64,000 nucleotides of DNA from Legionella wadsworthii DSM 21896 = ATCC 33877 (GCF_000701265.1 NZ_KL370759.1:1167398-1231397), one strand, 5' to 3'; counted from the stretch's first letter, positions 1 through 10,315 are shown. Translations and numbers: made by a program. The notes: generated from the sequence alone by a model not told the origin.

Positions 1-2
1 TT

Positions 3-584
3 CCTTTCTCATTTTTACTTTCGAATTTAATAACGGAAATCTATGGTTATAAATACGCCCGACGAACTATTTGGTGTGGTTTTCTCTTCAATTTGATTTT
101 TATAATTTACGGTCAATTAATAGTTCATATGCCCAATCCTGATTTTTTAAATAACAATGCTCTTTTTGATGCACTGCTCACAATAAATTCGAGAATTATT
201 TTTGCCTCCTTTATAAGCTACTTCGTATCTGAATGTTTTAATTCATATATTATTTCCATAATTAAGATTAAAACCAAAGGTCGACATATGGGCCTAAGGT
301 TTTTTCTTTCTACATTTATCGCCTCGGGGCTAGACAGTATCGTTTTTATGACAATTGGATTTTACAAAACTATTCCAGATTCTTTTTTTCTTTCTATGAT
401 GCTTACCATGTGGTTTATAAAGGTATTCATTGAGTTGTGTGGACTCCCTTTTTCTTTAAAGTTAGTAAACAGAATAAAGAAAATTGAAAAATTAGATATA
501 TACGACAATCAAACTAACTTTAATTTATTTTGTTTTGATCTAAACTATACCCAGCAAGAAAACAAATATTTAGAAAAAAATTAA
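3..584 (+). CDS. Queuosine precursor transporter, YhhQ/VUT family (5' end outside window)
   Basis: The reading frame is already open at base 3. It codes for a stretch containing S-N-L-I-T-E-I-Y-G-Y and A-R-R-T-I-W, the typical second-helix signature of the VUT_1/YhhQ family, so the TTG at 93 is internal and the true start lies upstream of the window. Several hydrophobic segments follow, as expected for an inner-membrane protein. Known members import queuosine precursors (preQ0/preQ1 or queuine) for tRNA modification. The C-terminal tail of about 35 residues is polar and not typical of the family core. It ends 70 bases before a convergent minus-strand gene. The family is well supported; the substrate is inferred. 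Confidence 0.85.
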   Translation, partial: PFSFLLSNLITEIYGYKYARRTIWCGFLFNLIFIIYGQLIVHMPNPDFLNNNALFDALLTINSRIIFASFISYFVSECFNSYIISIIKIKTKGRHMGLRFFLSTFIASGLDSIVFMTIGFYKTIPDSFFLSMMLTMWFIKVFIELCGLPFSLKLVNRIKKIEKLDIYDNQTNFNLFCFDLNYTQQENKYLEKN

Positions 585-654
585 ATAAAGAATTGCACTA
601 AGACTGGCTAAATTTCAATAGTAATAATAGTTTGACTCGCCTCATATCACGAAG

Positions 655-1920
655 CTAAAACGTAAGCACCACTTCATGGTTCTCTTTTTGAGAAGAAACA
701 AGTAAAGTTAGCTCCTTTTCTGCCCGGGCGATGGCTGTATTCATTTTATCTTTACTTTCAAAAAATTCACAATCCAAAACTGCTCCAGGTTCATTTTCTA
801 AGAATTGTTTTAGAAATTTTACACCATTCAACATATCTTCCTTGGACAATTCATCCAAAGATCGCTCTAGTACTAAAGACTTTTGAATGGTAAATGAAAG
901 ATCTGTGTCGAGCATCCTTGATTGTTGCAACAATAATGCATAGCCTCCAAAAAGCATATAGCTGCACGTAAAGTCATAACATTCTTTCATCTTAGCTAAA
1001 AAATTGCTGTGATCCAGGGTATTTAAATTATCCTGAATCAAAGGTGTATAAAATAGACTGAAAATAATGTTTCTTGATGTTTCTGATTCTACATGTTTCA
1101 TCAGACTGCTATTAATTGCTACATCATCCAATGCTTTAAAATGAGCAAAATTTTTATAATCTTTTGCTATCGCCTTACACCATTTCTCTATGTCTTTTTC
1201 CAGTAGAAATCGCTCGTTTTCAATTTGTACGGCAAGGGATTGAACAAAAGCAATTGCTTTAAAACGTTGTAGCATGGCGGCACCCCGCCGTGTATGCTCA
1301 TCAATAATTTCTTGCAAATATTGTTTGAAATTTTCATCTTTTGCAAAATGAGGATATTTCATATATCGTGGCGTTTTTTCTTTATCTTCAAGGAGCATGT
1401 TATCACGAAAAACTTCTAATGATTTGATGATTGTTAATACATCAAGAATCTTTAAATCGTCCTCTCTGTATCTTTTTTTGACAACTGATAAATCTCGAAA
1501 CTGTAAAGCTTTTCTTATGGCCAGGAATAATTTACTACTGGTCACATCACATTTACCAAAGTAAGTCCACGACGCATATACATTATAAGTATCATATTCT
1601 TTGATTAGCCTAAAATATCGATGAATTAAAGCGCCTAATAAAAATAAAGTACCTTGTTTTATTTTATCTTTATCTTCTACTGGAATTTGACGTAACTCAT
1701 TGACTAGTAAACTAAATACTTCGACCTGGGTATCTCTACCCGATTTACTTTTGATGACCTCATTTGTTCTGGCGATTAATACCTCAAGACTGGATTGCTG
1801 AATTGTAGGGGGTCCATCACTTTCAACAACTTTATACCTTCCCAATAAAGTAGAATATTTTGTTTCCAAATTCAGTGTATTGACTCTAAGAATTGCAAAT
1901 GCTGGCGGGACAAAAGTCAT
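655..1920 (-). CDS. Unrecognised 421-aa cytosolic protein, effector candidate
   Basis: I do not recognise this protein. It has no signal peptide or membrane segment, is rich in charged helices, and ends in a K/E-rich stretch followed by hydrophobic V-V-L-T-F. The ATG at 1920 is preceded by an AAGGAGG ribosome-binding site with proper spacing, so the start is good. It begins 9 bases after the stop of the upstream gene (1930-2532), so the two are probably one transcript. Orphan, helix-rich proteins of this kind in Legionella are often Dot/Icm substrates, but no E-block motif or catalytic signature is clear enough to claim that. Confidence 0.75.
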   Translation of the reverse strand: MTFVPPAFAILRVNTLNLETKYSTLLGRYKVVESDGPPTIQQSSLEVLIARTNEVIKSKSGRDTQVEVFSLLVNELRQIPVEDKDKIKQGTLFLLGALIHRYFRLIKEYDTYNVYASWTYFGKCDVTSSKLFLAIRKALQFRDLSVVKKRYREDDLKILDVLTIIKSLEVFRDNMLLEDKEKTPRYMKYPHFAKDENFKQYLQEIIDEHTRRGAAMLQRFKAIAFVQSLAVQIENERFLLEKDIEKWCKAIAKDYKNFAHFKALDDVAINSSLMKHVESETSRNIIFSLFYTPLIQDNLNTLDHSNFLAKMKECYDFTCSYMLFGGYALLLQQSRMLDTDLSFTIQKSLVLERSLDELSKEDMLNGVKFLKQFLENEPGAVLDCEFFESKDKMNTAIARAEKELTLLVSSQKENHEVVLTF

Positions 1921-1929
1921 ACATCCTCC

Positions 1930-2532
1930 TTAATACACATTCATTCCCAAAGAACTCATGATCCCTCTATATAGCCCATATAAGGACGATTGATTCTTAT
2001 TAAACGTAAAATTTTTAGCCTCATGAATGTCCTTTTGAATTGTTGTTCCTAATTTCTTATTGAGATTTTTATATGTTTCTTCATTACGTCTTTCATATAC
2101 AAAAGTGCAATAGTAACTCAACTCACTTAAACAGGTATTAAAAAAATCTTTATCCATATCCTCAAGAGAATAGATACCTAAATGATTGCGAAAAATATCA
2201 ATCAAATTTTGATGAAGATAATTGCTTACTGAAGAATGATATTGAATCCACTTGACCAAATATATTCCAATAATAACATTTCTTCTAAATTCATTGAAAT
2301 CATCTAAAGTTAATTGGGATTCTCTTTTGATGACTTTAACGTAGGTCAGTAACTCATACGTTTCATCTAAACAATGAGCAAGCATACTAATAGTGGCTGC
2401 ATCATCCATGGCAACATGATTGGACAGATAGGTGGAAAAAAAATTGAAGCACCCAACATGTTGACCATATTTTCTCGCGAAACACGTCGCTAGTCGTTTT
2501 GCTTTTTGCTGAAATTCGGCAAACGGTGTCAT
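1930..2532 (-). CDS. Unrecognised 200-aa protein, first gene of a two-gene unit
   Basis: Function is unknown. A longer frame reaches 2571, but the ATG at 2530-2532 has a strong GGAGGG ribosome-binding site six bases upstream, so M-T-P-F-A-E-F is taken as the start. The product is helical, aromatic-rich and soluble-looking, with no signal peptide. A good sigma-70-type promoter (TTGCAA, 17 bases, TATAAA) lies about 75 bases upstream. It is followed closely by the 421-aa gene, which suggests a shared role. Confidence 0.72.
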   Translation of the reverse strand: MTPFAEFQQKAKRLATCFARKYGQHVGCFNFFSTYLSNHVAMDDAATISMLAHCLDETYELLTYVKVIKRESQLTLDDFNEFRRNVIIGIYLVKWIQYHSSVSNYLHQNLIDIFRNHLGIYSLEDMDKDFFNTCLSELSYYCTFVYERRNEETYKNLNKKLGTTIQKDIHEAKNFTFNKNQSSLYGLYRGIMSSLGMNVY

Positions 2533-2608
2533 TGCGTCCCTCCTGCAAATATTGACCCGCAATAACTGCAACGCGTCATTTGTCCAAAAATGTAAACGTC
2601 CTCCATTT

Positions 2609-2637
2609 TTTATAGCAACCTATAAAAAATATTGCAA
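2609..2637 (-). promoter_or_regulatory. Sigma-70-like promoter of the 1930-2532 / 655-1920 unit
   Basis: Read on the minus strand there is TTGCAA at 2637-2632, a 17-base spacer, then TATAAA at 2614-2609. The spacing is ideal and each hexamer is one base from consensus. It points at the two unrecognised genes. Confidence 0.55.
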
Positions 2638-2758
2638 CTATTAATTTAACTAATTGAACATAAAAAGAATCGAAAGTTTTTTTTCTAAATTTTTTATGAT
2701 CAATGCGTTCGAGGATAACCCAAGTTTTGCTAGGATTTCTCAGGATATGAACTAGTGA

Positions 2759-4126
2759 CTATCCCGAAAACCGTTCGTCTATAGAATTAATTATTCTTTG
2801 ATGAATCCCATTAAAACCTCTGTTACTCATAATGAGAACAGCATCTCCTTCTTGTACCACATCGACCACATTACGAACAATTTCATCATGATTCTTGCAA
2901 ATTTTATACGGGCATGTCCAATTGTCTGTGGTTTCATGCAAATTAAAATCATTTGGCTCCAGAACAAAAGCCCCTTGAACTGGTTTCAAAGCATTTGCCA
3001 TTGCATCAGCATGAACACCAGTACGCATCGTATAAGATGCAAATTCCAGGACTGCGTAAATTCGATGATGTCGATTACTTCTTTTTAAAGCATCAACAGT
3101 CCGCATAATTGCCGTAGGATGATGAGCAAAATCATCATAGATTGTGATTCCATGCTGTGCCGATCGAATCTCTAACCTGCGTTTTACAGGCGTAAAGTAT
3201 TTCAAGGCTTCGGCAGCCACACCGGGACTGACACCTGCATTTATACTTGCAGCAAAAGCAGCCAGTCCATTTTCAACATTAAATCGTCCGATTAATGGCC
3301 ATCTTACCTCAGCTACTTCTTCACCATGGTACAACACTTTAAATGAAGATCCATTTTCTTCGAGTAATTGCGCAGCCCATTGTGCATCCCCTTCCAGAGT
3401 GATTTCTTCCTTTCGAGAATGAAGACCCTGTTCAATTACCTCATTAAGTGCTTTATCATTTCGAGGTTTTATCACAATGCCATTAGAGGGTATCGTTCTC
3501 ATGAGATAATGAAACTGCAATTGAATTGCAGCCAGATCAGGATAGATGTCGGCATGATCAAATTCTAAATTATTAAGAACAGCAATTCTTGGTCGATAAT
3601 GCATGAACTTGGGACGTTTATCAAAAAAAGCCGTGTCGTATTCATCTGCCTCAATGACAAACCATTTGCCCGAACCAAGACATGCACTGGTCTTAAAATC
3701 AGACGATACGCCACCTATTAGAAAGCCAGGGTTTAATCCTGCCTGATGTAAAATCCATGCAATCATCGAAGTTGTTGTTGTCTTGCCATGCGTTCCCGAA
3801 ACAGCAATGACTTGATATTTGGATAGAATATTTTCTGAAAGCCATTGAGGTCCAGAAGTGTATGGTTTACCTGAATCAATTACCGCTTCAAGCACTGGCA
3901 TACCTCTTTTAATGGCATTCCCTACAATGACTATATCTGCTTGCAATGCCAAGGTGCTATCTTCATATCCCTCAGTCCAAATGATCCCTTTTGCACTCAG
4001 CAAATCACTTACTGGCGGATAACAATTAGCATCACTACCACTTACCTTATATCCTGCCTCACGCGCCAATAAAGCTAATGCGCTCATAAATGTTCCACTG
4101 ATTCCTAAAATATGTAAATGCATCAT
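2759..4126 (-). CDS. mpl: UDP-N-acetylmuramate:L-alanyl-gamma-D-glutamyl-meso-diaminopimelate ligase
   Basis: This is the murein tripeptide ligase of peptidoglycan recycling. It joins the recovered tripeptide L-Ala-gamma-D-Glu-mDAP to UDP-MurNAc in the cytosol. The N-terminus shows the Mur ligase nucleotide fold (H-I-L-G-I-S-G-T-F-M). The ATP-binding motif G-T-H-G-K-T lies at residues 111-116, followed by the central domain (E-A-D-E-Y-D-T-A-F) and the C-terminal domain (I-Y-D-D-F-A-H-H-P). The 455 residues match E. coli Mpl. Two adjacent Met codons make the exact start uncertain by one residue. A small membrane-protein gene ends 10 bases upstream, so it is probably the last gene of a unit starting at yhdP. 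Confidence 0.96.
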   Translation of the reverse strand: MMHLHILGISGTFMSALALLAREAGYKVSGSDANCYPPVSDLLSAKGIIWTEGYEDSTLALQADIVIVGNAIKRGMPVLEAVIDSGKPYTSGPQWLSENILSKYQVIAVSGTHGKTTTTSMIAWILHQAGLNPGFLIGGVSSDFKTSACLGSGKWFVIEADEYDTAFFDKRPKFMHYRPRIAVLNNLEFDHADIYPDLAAIQLQFHYLMRTIPSNGIVIKPRNDKALNEVIEQGLHSRKEEITLEGDAQWAAQLLEENGSSFKVLYHGEEVAEVRWPLIGRFNVENGLAAFAASINAGVSPGVAAEALKYFTPVKRRLEIRSAQHGITIYDDFAHHPTAIMRTVDALKRSNRHHRIYAVLEFASYTMRTGVHADAMANALKPVQGAFVLEPNDFNLHETTDNWTCPYKICKNHDEIVRNVVDVVQEGDAVLIMSNRGFNGIHQRIINSIDERFSG

Positions 4127-4136
4127 AATGTCAATC

Positions 4137-4679
4137 TCATTGTAATAAAGAAATAATTAAAATATTCACCGCTATTGATCCGAAAGCAGCGAAGACAGAT
4201 TGTATGGCTGTTGCGTTCAAGGCAAACTTATAGATATGTGCCGTAATAATAAATTGCCAAACAGAGAGTCCCAAGCTTAAAAATAAATAAATGATCCCAA
4301 GAAACAATATAAAAGGATTTTTTAAATTAAAGAGTGATAGATAAGGCGAAATTATCAATAAAGGCAGAACCAATATGTGGATAATGATATTGATAATGTA
4401 CAATGAAGTAACTGTTTGAACAAGCCTTTGCGTCAACCCTTTAATATATAAAAGAAGATAAGTATATAGGATACAAGAAATGATGATGCTTATAGAAATA
4501 ATGAGGTTATTGACCATCTCTTCAGAGGAGGTAATACTGGAATAATCCCATTCCATTGTCATCAGCAAAGCCAATAAAATACCACATAAAATCATTCGAG
4601 GACTAGAATAAGCCGTATTTTCTGGACTTTCTTTTAATAAGCAAATATCCCAATAGCAATCAAAAATTAGATGTAACAT
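4137..4679 (-). CDS. Small inner-membrane protein of unknown function
   Basis: It has 180 residues with about five hydrophobic segments (roughly 29-43, 58-79, 91-112, 121-142 and 157-178) and no recognisable catalytic motif. The layout recalls Yip1-type membrane proteins, but the match is by shape only. It lies between yhdP and mpl on the same strand, 10 bases before mpl, so it may be cotranscribed with these envelope genes. Confidence 0.7.
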   Translation of the reverse strand: MLHLIFDCYWDICLLKESPENTAYSSPRMILCGILLALLMTMEWDYSSITSSEEMVNNLIISISIIISCILYTYLLLYIKGLTQRLVQTVTSLYIINIIIHILVLPLLIISPYLSLFNLKNPFILFLGIIYLFLSLGLSVWQFIITAHIYKFALNATAIQSVFAAFGSIAVNILIISLLQ

Positions 4680-4782
4680 TTAAATCTTCATTTTAATTTA
4701 AAGGGCCAGGTTAATAGCGCTGCGCAACCTGGAGAACTCATCTATTAATTACCTGCATTTTCAATGTTCGCACTTTGCAAAG

Positions 4783-7700
4783 TTATAATTCACCTTTCAT
4801 TATTTTTCTAACAATGCTCAGTTGTTGAATTACAGGATTATTCCAAGGGCCCGAAACTTGATAACTGTATGCCGAAATTTTCTGCATACTTTGATTAATA
4901 ATTTTATTTGCCACCCACGCGGCTACCCCTGCTATAGGACCCCCAGCAATCGTTGCAACCACTGGTAAACTGGCCGTGATATGGGGAGATATTTTCAAAT
5001 TTAAGTCGTAAGTATGTTTTACTAGATTCAGATCACCTTTCATGCTTGCGTATGCGACCGGACCATCAAGATAACTGTCCTGGGTACTCATAATCCCTTT
5101 TTTTACGTTAAAATTTCCTTGGAAAATATCAAAACTATATCCCTGGTTCGCTAAATCACTAAAATCCAGCTGCAAACGCCTAGGAATCGTCTGTAAACTC
5201 AAGATACTTAAAAGCTTGCCAAGATCGAGCTTTTCTTCTGTCTCTTTGCTGAGATGAGTAATTCTTCCATTCTTAAGTTGTAGATACATCGCTCCACTTA
5301 AAGAAGCCAAGGAAAAATGATCCAGACTATTTTTCCAACCACCATGAAATTCCATGTATCCTCTTTTTGCATGTACCGATGGCGTGATATTCCATCTCTC
5401 CAAAGTTTTAGCCAAATGGGTCATATTCAGTTTAACATCAAGATTGGTCTGATTGATTTTATTTTTTTGAATCCACTCCCCCTGAATATTGAATTGATAT
5501 ACCGGAGAAGAAATTTGGCAATAATTTAATTTCAATTTTTCACTGGTTGATTGGCTCTTCAGGATAATATCCCCTACCTGAATGTTACCCACAGTGAGGT
5601 TATCTATGCGTAAATTTAAGTTTGGTACTTGGTTTGGGTGCATTTTTGCAGAGCCCGCAAGACCTTTATTTGCAATATCAATTTTATCTAACTTCAGGTA
5701 ATGGACATGGCCGCTTAATTCATCGGCAGCTGTGCGGTAGATTAGATCCGCAGCAATATTTTTTTGGTGTAAATTAAAGGACCAATCTTTGTTGGACACA
5801 ATTTTTGCCTTAATCACCATTTTGTTAAACTGCTGTTTCATAAAACTTAAATTATCTATAGTAATATTGATAATTCGCAAATTGGATAAAAGAGAACCGG
5901 CAGTATTTTCTGATGAAAATTGATTATATATCTTTTTCCATTCTTGTATGTCCAAGCCTTTTAAAATTCCTACAATAGAAAGTCCGGGTAATTTTTGATT
6001 CACCGCAGTTCCACTTCCCAAACGTAACTGTCCGGAGTCAAAGGAGTAACCTTCTGTAGAATTTTTAAATAGCAAATTGGTACTTAACCGATTGTCGTAA
6101 TTACCTCTTAAATTCATTAATTTTTTAGAATTAAGTTCAAGTGTTAATGCAAGAGGTGTCTTTTCATTTGATTTTTTTGCCAAAGGTTCGGGTAAATGAA
6201 TCTCTAATCCTTCCAGAGTGCTACTAAAGCTCACACTGTCAGCAGCAGAGGGTTTATCACTTAATTTCAGGAGAGCATTCACATCAAATGACCCCTCAAC
6301 CAAGTCCAGAAGCGGTAATTTAAATTGGTTTTTTAAAGACTCAATAGTGCATGTTCCATTTACTGCAATGGTAGTAGCAGGCTTAGGTTCTTTAACCGAT
6401 TGAACTTTGATATTCATTGGATGTCCCAAAATTTTAGCGGACAAAGAGCTATCGGTGATCCCTGTTTCATTGAACATTAACCCACCGGCTACATCATTCA
6501 CAGCCAATTTTCCTATGGCGTGATTTACTGTAATCGTATTATTTTTAAGAGTTAAATTTCCCCTGGCAAGAATTTCATCATTTTCTGGGTATAAAGGAAC
6601 TGTGACACTGAGGTTGAGTAATCCTGAACCTTTTGCAGATAACATATTTAAAAGCGACAGCTTCTTTCTTAAAGGAGAAGCCATCACATAATTCATCATT
6701 TTTTGTATGGATGCGTCAATTTTCCCAATAACCACTAAATTTTCTTTATTTTTACCTATATCGTTAATGCTTAAAAACATTTGCTTTGTGGGTACACCCT
6801 GAAAATTAGCATGTACGATATCAATATTTAAGTTACGGTTTTTTAAATGGATATAACCATCGATCTCCTTGATTACTTTCCATTTAGAATTAATCGCTAT
6901 CTCTCCCCCACTTGCATAACTATCAATTGAGAATTCGCCCGTATTGTTATCAAAAGGAAAATCTTTGGCCAAACCATTGATTCTGATCCTTCCGCTGGCA
7001 TTTGCGATCTGTTTTACGTCTTTGTTTAACCAAAGGTATAATTTCGGTTTCATATACTTTTTCGGTAAAAATGCCATCCATTTTTGCCAATTCTTTCCAG
7101 AGAAATCTGCCCCAAATCGAATATGACCTACCGATTGACTGGTTACCTGATCTACTGCGCCCTGCATGCTTAACGTTAATTCCGGTTGACTGGCAACAAA
7201 TCGACCTATGCTCACTCGTAGTCCATCACTCAGCTCTTTCCAATCAAAAGATCCATTAAGAAGAGTGAATGTCTGCTCTGGAAAACCAGCGGCTTTTATC
7301 GAAGTATTCTCAGAGTCGAGTTCAAGTCTTCCTTGTTCAGGTTGCCAGTTAAGTACACCAGTGAGATTGGATATTTTGGGAATTTTATTTTTCGCATTCC
7401 ATCCTAATTGTTCAAATCGAGTCAGGACATAGTTGATCGAATAATCTTTGGACAAGTCATCTTTATTTTTTATCATGTTCCCGGGTGTATTTTGATTTGT
7501 TTTTATTTTTGAGGAATCCTCAGGTTTACTGAGATACACGGTGTTAAAAAGTGGAATTGGAGGGATCGCTGAGACATTTGTATTTACTGACATTAGGATT
7601 TGAGTATCCTTTAAAGTCCCATGGGGCTTCATATCTAATATATTCTGAATGCTTTCAGGCCAATTAATCGCATCAGAAAACAAAGATTCAATAAGAATAG

Positions 7701-8757
7701 ATTTGACAAATAAAAGATAAGTTTGTTGTTCTCTATTGTGTTTAATTAATAATTTGTTTTCTGGCCATGTGATGCCACCAATCCGCAATCTTATCGGATC
7801 TGCGTGGAGCTGCCAGCCTACATCATCAGGTTTCCATGACAGATTCGCAAAAAAGGACTGTATCAGTTGACTGTGTTGATTATTTAACAATCTCCAGGCA
7901 AGCCGTTTAAAGGTTACTTGTGCCTGTACCGAAGAAACAGAACCATGATGTACATCAAGCCACAAACTAAGGTAACCTTTGCCCCCTTCCAAGTGTTCGG
8001 TTGTTTTAGGGAACAAACTTTGCCATTGAGCAGGTACTATATTTTTTGCTGAAAAATAAAAGTGTCCTTCAATATCATCAAAATGGTTTGGATCAAAATA
8101 ACCATCTCCTAATAATTGAAAATTGGTACTGCTTGTTTGTGCAAGTCGTGCTTCGCCTTTGAACTTATAATGACCACCACGATTAATCACGGAAACATTT
8201 AAACCATTAACTGGGATTAATCCGCCATCACTAAAATAGAAATATGCTGAAACCTGTTTAATAATTAAATGTTCTTGCTGGGATATCCAGACTAATATTT
8301 GTTTGGTTTTTTCTGGGGTCATCTCACTGGCATTTAGGGAATCCGTTGCAACCCCGTCGATTGTCCAATGGTTGTCCTTTTCTCTCAAATTTAGATGCAT
8401 GTCATCAATATAGAGCACACCAGGCTGAATCTGCCAATTCCATAAGGATTTAAATAGATTAATCCCTACTAATAATTTATTAATACGAAAATTTTGTTTT
8501 GTATCATCCCCAAGAGTCACTTGGTTTAATTTTAGTACAGGCTGAAACCAATACCAGCCCGTTTCCAAGGTTTGTATGGTAACAGGCTGTCCTATCAGGA
8601 TGGATAGACGATGCTCTACCTCTCCTTTATATTCTTTTGCCCAAGGAGTAAGGGATCGGAATATACTGGATAAAACAGCGATAAGGATAATAAGGACAGC
8701 AAAAAGCATCCAAATTCTTTTTAATACTGTGCTCACACGTTGTGTTTGATTACTCAT
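4783..8757 (-). CDS. yhdP: YhdP, AsmA-family lipid transport protein
   Basis: This is a very long (1324 aa) inner-membrane-anchored periplasmic protein of the AsmA/TamB/YhdP group. In E. coli, YhdP, TamB and YdbH together carry phospholipids to the outer membrane. One N-terminal helix (about 15-35, W-M-L-F-A-V-L-I-I-L) is followed by a repetitive beta-rich body. The start of the body (G-Q-P-V-T-I near residue 58) and the C-terminal segment (P-V-V-A-T-I-A-G-G-P, then a short amphipathic tail) are typical of YhdP, and the length is close to the 1266 of E. coli. It is followed by a small membrane protein and mpl. Identification is firm. Confidence 0.93.
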   Translation of the reverse strand: MSNQTQRVSTVLKRIWMLFAVLIILIAVLSSIFRSLTPWAKEYKGEVEHRLSILIGQPVTIQTLETGWYWFQPVLKLNQVTLGDDTKQNFRINKLLVGINLFKSLWNWQIQPGVLYIDDMHLNLREKDNHWTIDGVATDSLNASEMTPEKTKQILVWISQQEHLIIKQVSAYFYFSDGGLIPVNGLNVSVINRGGHYKFKGEARLAQTSSTNFQLLGDGYFDPNHFDDIEGHFYFSAKNIVPAQWQSLFPKTTEHLEGGKGYLSLWLDVHHGSVSSVQAQVTFKRLAWRLLNNQHSQLIQSFFANLSWKPDDVGWQLHADPIRLRIGGITWPENKLLIKHNREQQTYLLFVKSILIESLFSDAINWPESIQNILDMKPHGTLKDTQILMSVNTNVSAIPPIPLFNTVYLSKPEDSSKIKTNQNTPGNMIKNKDDLSKDYSINYVLTRFEQLGWNAKNKIPKISNLTGVLNWQPEQGRLELDSENTSIKAAGFPEQTFTLLNGSFDWKELSDGLRVSIGRFVASQPELTLSMQGAVDQVTSQSVGHIRFGADFSGKNWQKWMAFLPKKYMKPKLYLWLNKDVKQIANASGRIRINGLAKDFPFDNNTGEFSIDSYASGGEIAINSKWKVIKEIDGYIHLKNRNLNIDIVHANFQGVPTKQMFLSINDIGKNKENLVVIGKIDASIQKMMNYVMASPLRKKLSLLNMLSAKGSGLLNLSVTVPLYPENDEILARGNLTLKNNTITVNHAIGKLAVNDVAGGLMFNETGITDSSLSAKILGHPMNIKVQSVKEPKPATTIAVNGTCTIESLKNQFKLPLLDLVEGSFDVNALLKLSDKPSAADSVSFSSTLEGLEIHLPEPLAKKSNEKTPLALTLELNSKKLMNLRGNYDNRLSTNLLFKNSTEGYSFDSGQLRLGSGTAVNQKLPGLSIVGILKGLDIQEWKKIYNQFSSENTAGSLLSNLRIINITIDNLSFMKQQFNKMVIKAKIVSNKDWSFNLHQKNIAADLIYRTAADELSGHVHYLKLDKIDIANKGLAGSAKMHPNQVPNLNLRIDNLTVGNIQVGDIILKSQSTSEKLKLNYCQISSPVYQFNIQGEWIQKNKINQTNLDVKLNMTHLAKTLERWNITPSVHAKRGYMEFHGGWKNSLDHFSLASLSGAMYLQLKNGRITHLSKETEEKLDLGKLLSILSLQTIPRRLQLDFSDLANQGYSFDIFQGNFNVKKGIMSTQDSYLDGPVAYASMKGDLNLVKHTYDLNLKISPHITASLPVVATIAGGPIAGVAAWVANKIINQSMQKISAYSYQVSGPWNNPVIQQLSIVRKIMKGEL

Positions 8758-9001
8758 TAATTTTATTAACTATACCATTGCTTTGGCGTATACTCATCTT
8801 TTTATTTTTGTTTGATACCTTTTGATTTAAGTTTCTCGCCTTGTTCATTAAAATCCTACTTTAGGAATTTACAGTCGCCCCGTGTGTCCAACCCTGAACT
8901 AACTCCTTTCTATGCGACATGATAACATTCATTTATAACTAAAGTACTATTTCTTTGTCATTTCTCTCTTTAAATGGGTGGCGCTTTAGCAAAATAATTA
9001 T

Positions 9002-10315
9002 TTAGACTGTATAACCTTCCTCACGCATTTTTGCTAATTTATATCGTAATGTACGCTCACTTACGCCCAATAAAGCAGCTACTTTTTGTCTATTTCCTTC
9101 ATTCTCTAATAAAGTTTTTTCAATTAATTCAAACTCATGAATTTGTAAATTTTTACTGTTTGCCGCAGGAGTCGTTTCAGGAGTCAAGGTGGCGTTTAAA
9201 GACAATTGTAAATGTTCCGCTTCAATAATTCCCTGGGATTGTAAGACCAGTGCCCTTTGAATTACGTTGTCTAGTTCTCTGGCGTTTCCCGGCCACGGAT
9301 AAGCTAACATAAGCTTCTGAGCCGCTGGGCAAATCACTGGAATGACATGTTGCTTATGCTGACAATGCTTGCGGATCAAATAATTTGCAAGCGGAATAAT
9401 GTCATTCTTCCTTTCACGTAAGGGATCCCATTGTAAAGGGAAAACGTTCAGACGGTAAAACAAATCTTCTCTGAAACGACCTGCCTTCACTTCGTCCTTT
9501 AGCTGCCTATTGGTTGTCGCTAAAATACGTACATCCAAACTAATCGTTTTATTCGCACCAATCCGCTCAACTTCTTTTTCTTGTAAAACTCTTAGCAATT
9601 TTGCTTGTAAACTCAAGGGCATCTCACTTACTTCATCTAGCAGCAAAGTACCTCCTTGTGCCTGTTCAAATTTACCGGGAGTGGATTTATAAGCGCCTGT
9701 AAATGAGCCCTTTTCATACCCAAATAAAGTAGCCTCAAGCATTTGTTCTGGAATTGCAGCGCAATTGATCGCAATAAATGGTTGTTTTTTCCTAGGTGAA
9801 TGATCATGAATAAAATGGGCTAAAACTTCTTTCCCGGTACCGCTTTCTCCACTTATCATGACTCCAACATCGGATTGGGCAACTTTTAATGCCATAGTTA
9901 ATAATGCTTGGCTTTTAGGATCTTTGGCTATGGGCTCGCCCGTATCTTCATCGAATTCAACTTTAATGTATTGATTTATTTTTTCGGTTAGGACTTGAGC
10001 ACTGAATGGTTTTTGTAAATAATCCACGGCACCATGCTGAAGCGCATTGACTGCATCTTGAACTGATCCATAGGCTGTCATCAAAATAACAGGTAAGCCA
10101 AGTCTTCTTTTTTGGATTTCTGCCAGTAATTGATTTCCATCAAGTCCATCCATGCGAATATCCGTAAGTACTACAGATGGATTGTGTATTTCGAGAAGCG
10201 CTAATGCTTCCTTGCCATCTTTGGCAGTGATATAGGTATGGCCAGCAATAGTCATTGTTTCAGCCAGCGCTTCCCTTAATACTGGATCATCTTCAACGAT
10301 TAAAACATGACTCAT
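9002..10315 (-). CDS. fleR: Sigma-54-dependent response regulator, FleR/FlrC-like
   Basis: It has an N-terminal receiver domain (phospho-acceptor Asp in L-T-D-I-R-M-D-G near residue 54, K in L-Q-K-P-F), a central AAA+ domain (Walker A G-E-S-G-T-G-K-E, sigma-54 loop G-S-F-T-G-A), and a C-terminal Fis-type helix-turn-helix (N-R-Q-K-V-A-A-L-L-G-V-S-E-R). The 437 residues are normal for the NtrC class. The ATG at 10315 follows an AAGGGAA ribosome-binding site. A soluble PAS histidine kinase gene lies 120 bases upstream on the same strand, which is the FleS-FleR/FlrB-FlrC arrangement that controls mid-class flagellar genes through RpoN. No flagellar structural gene is present to confirm this; an AtoC/NtrC-like role is the alternative. 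Confidence 0.82.
   Translation of the reverse strand: MSHVLIVEDDPVLREALAETMTIAGHTYITAKDGKEALALLEIHNPSVVLTDIRMDGLDGNQLLAEIQKRRLGLPVILMTAYGSVQDAVNALQHGAVDYLQKPFSAQVLTEKINQYIKVEFDEDTGEPIAKDPKSQALLTMALKVAQSDVGVMISGESGTGKEVLAHFIHDHSPRKKQPFIAINCAAIPEQMLEATLFGYEKGSFTGAYKSTPGKFEQAQGGTLLLDEVSEMPLSLQAKLLRVLQEKEVERIGANKTISLDVRILATTNRQLKDEVKAGRFREDLFYRLNVFPLQWDPLRERKNDIIPLANYLIRKHCQHKQHVIPVICPAAQKLMLAYPWPGNARELDNVIQRALVLQSQGIIEAEHLQLSLNATLTPETTPAANSKNLQIHEFELIEKTLLENEGNRQKVAALLGVSERTLRYKLAKMREEGYTV

Noticed and set aside
2798..3568. Plus-strand frames opposite mpl
   Set aside because: They are shadows of the mpl reading frame with no ribosome-binding sites or recognisable domains.
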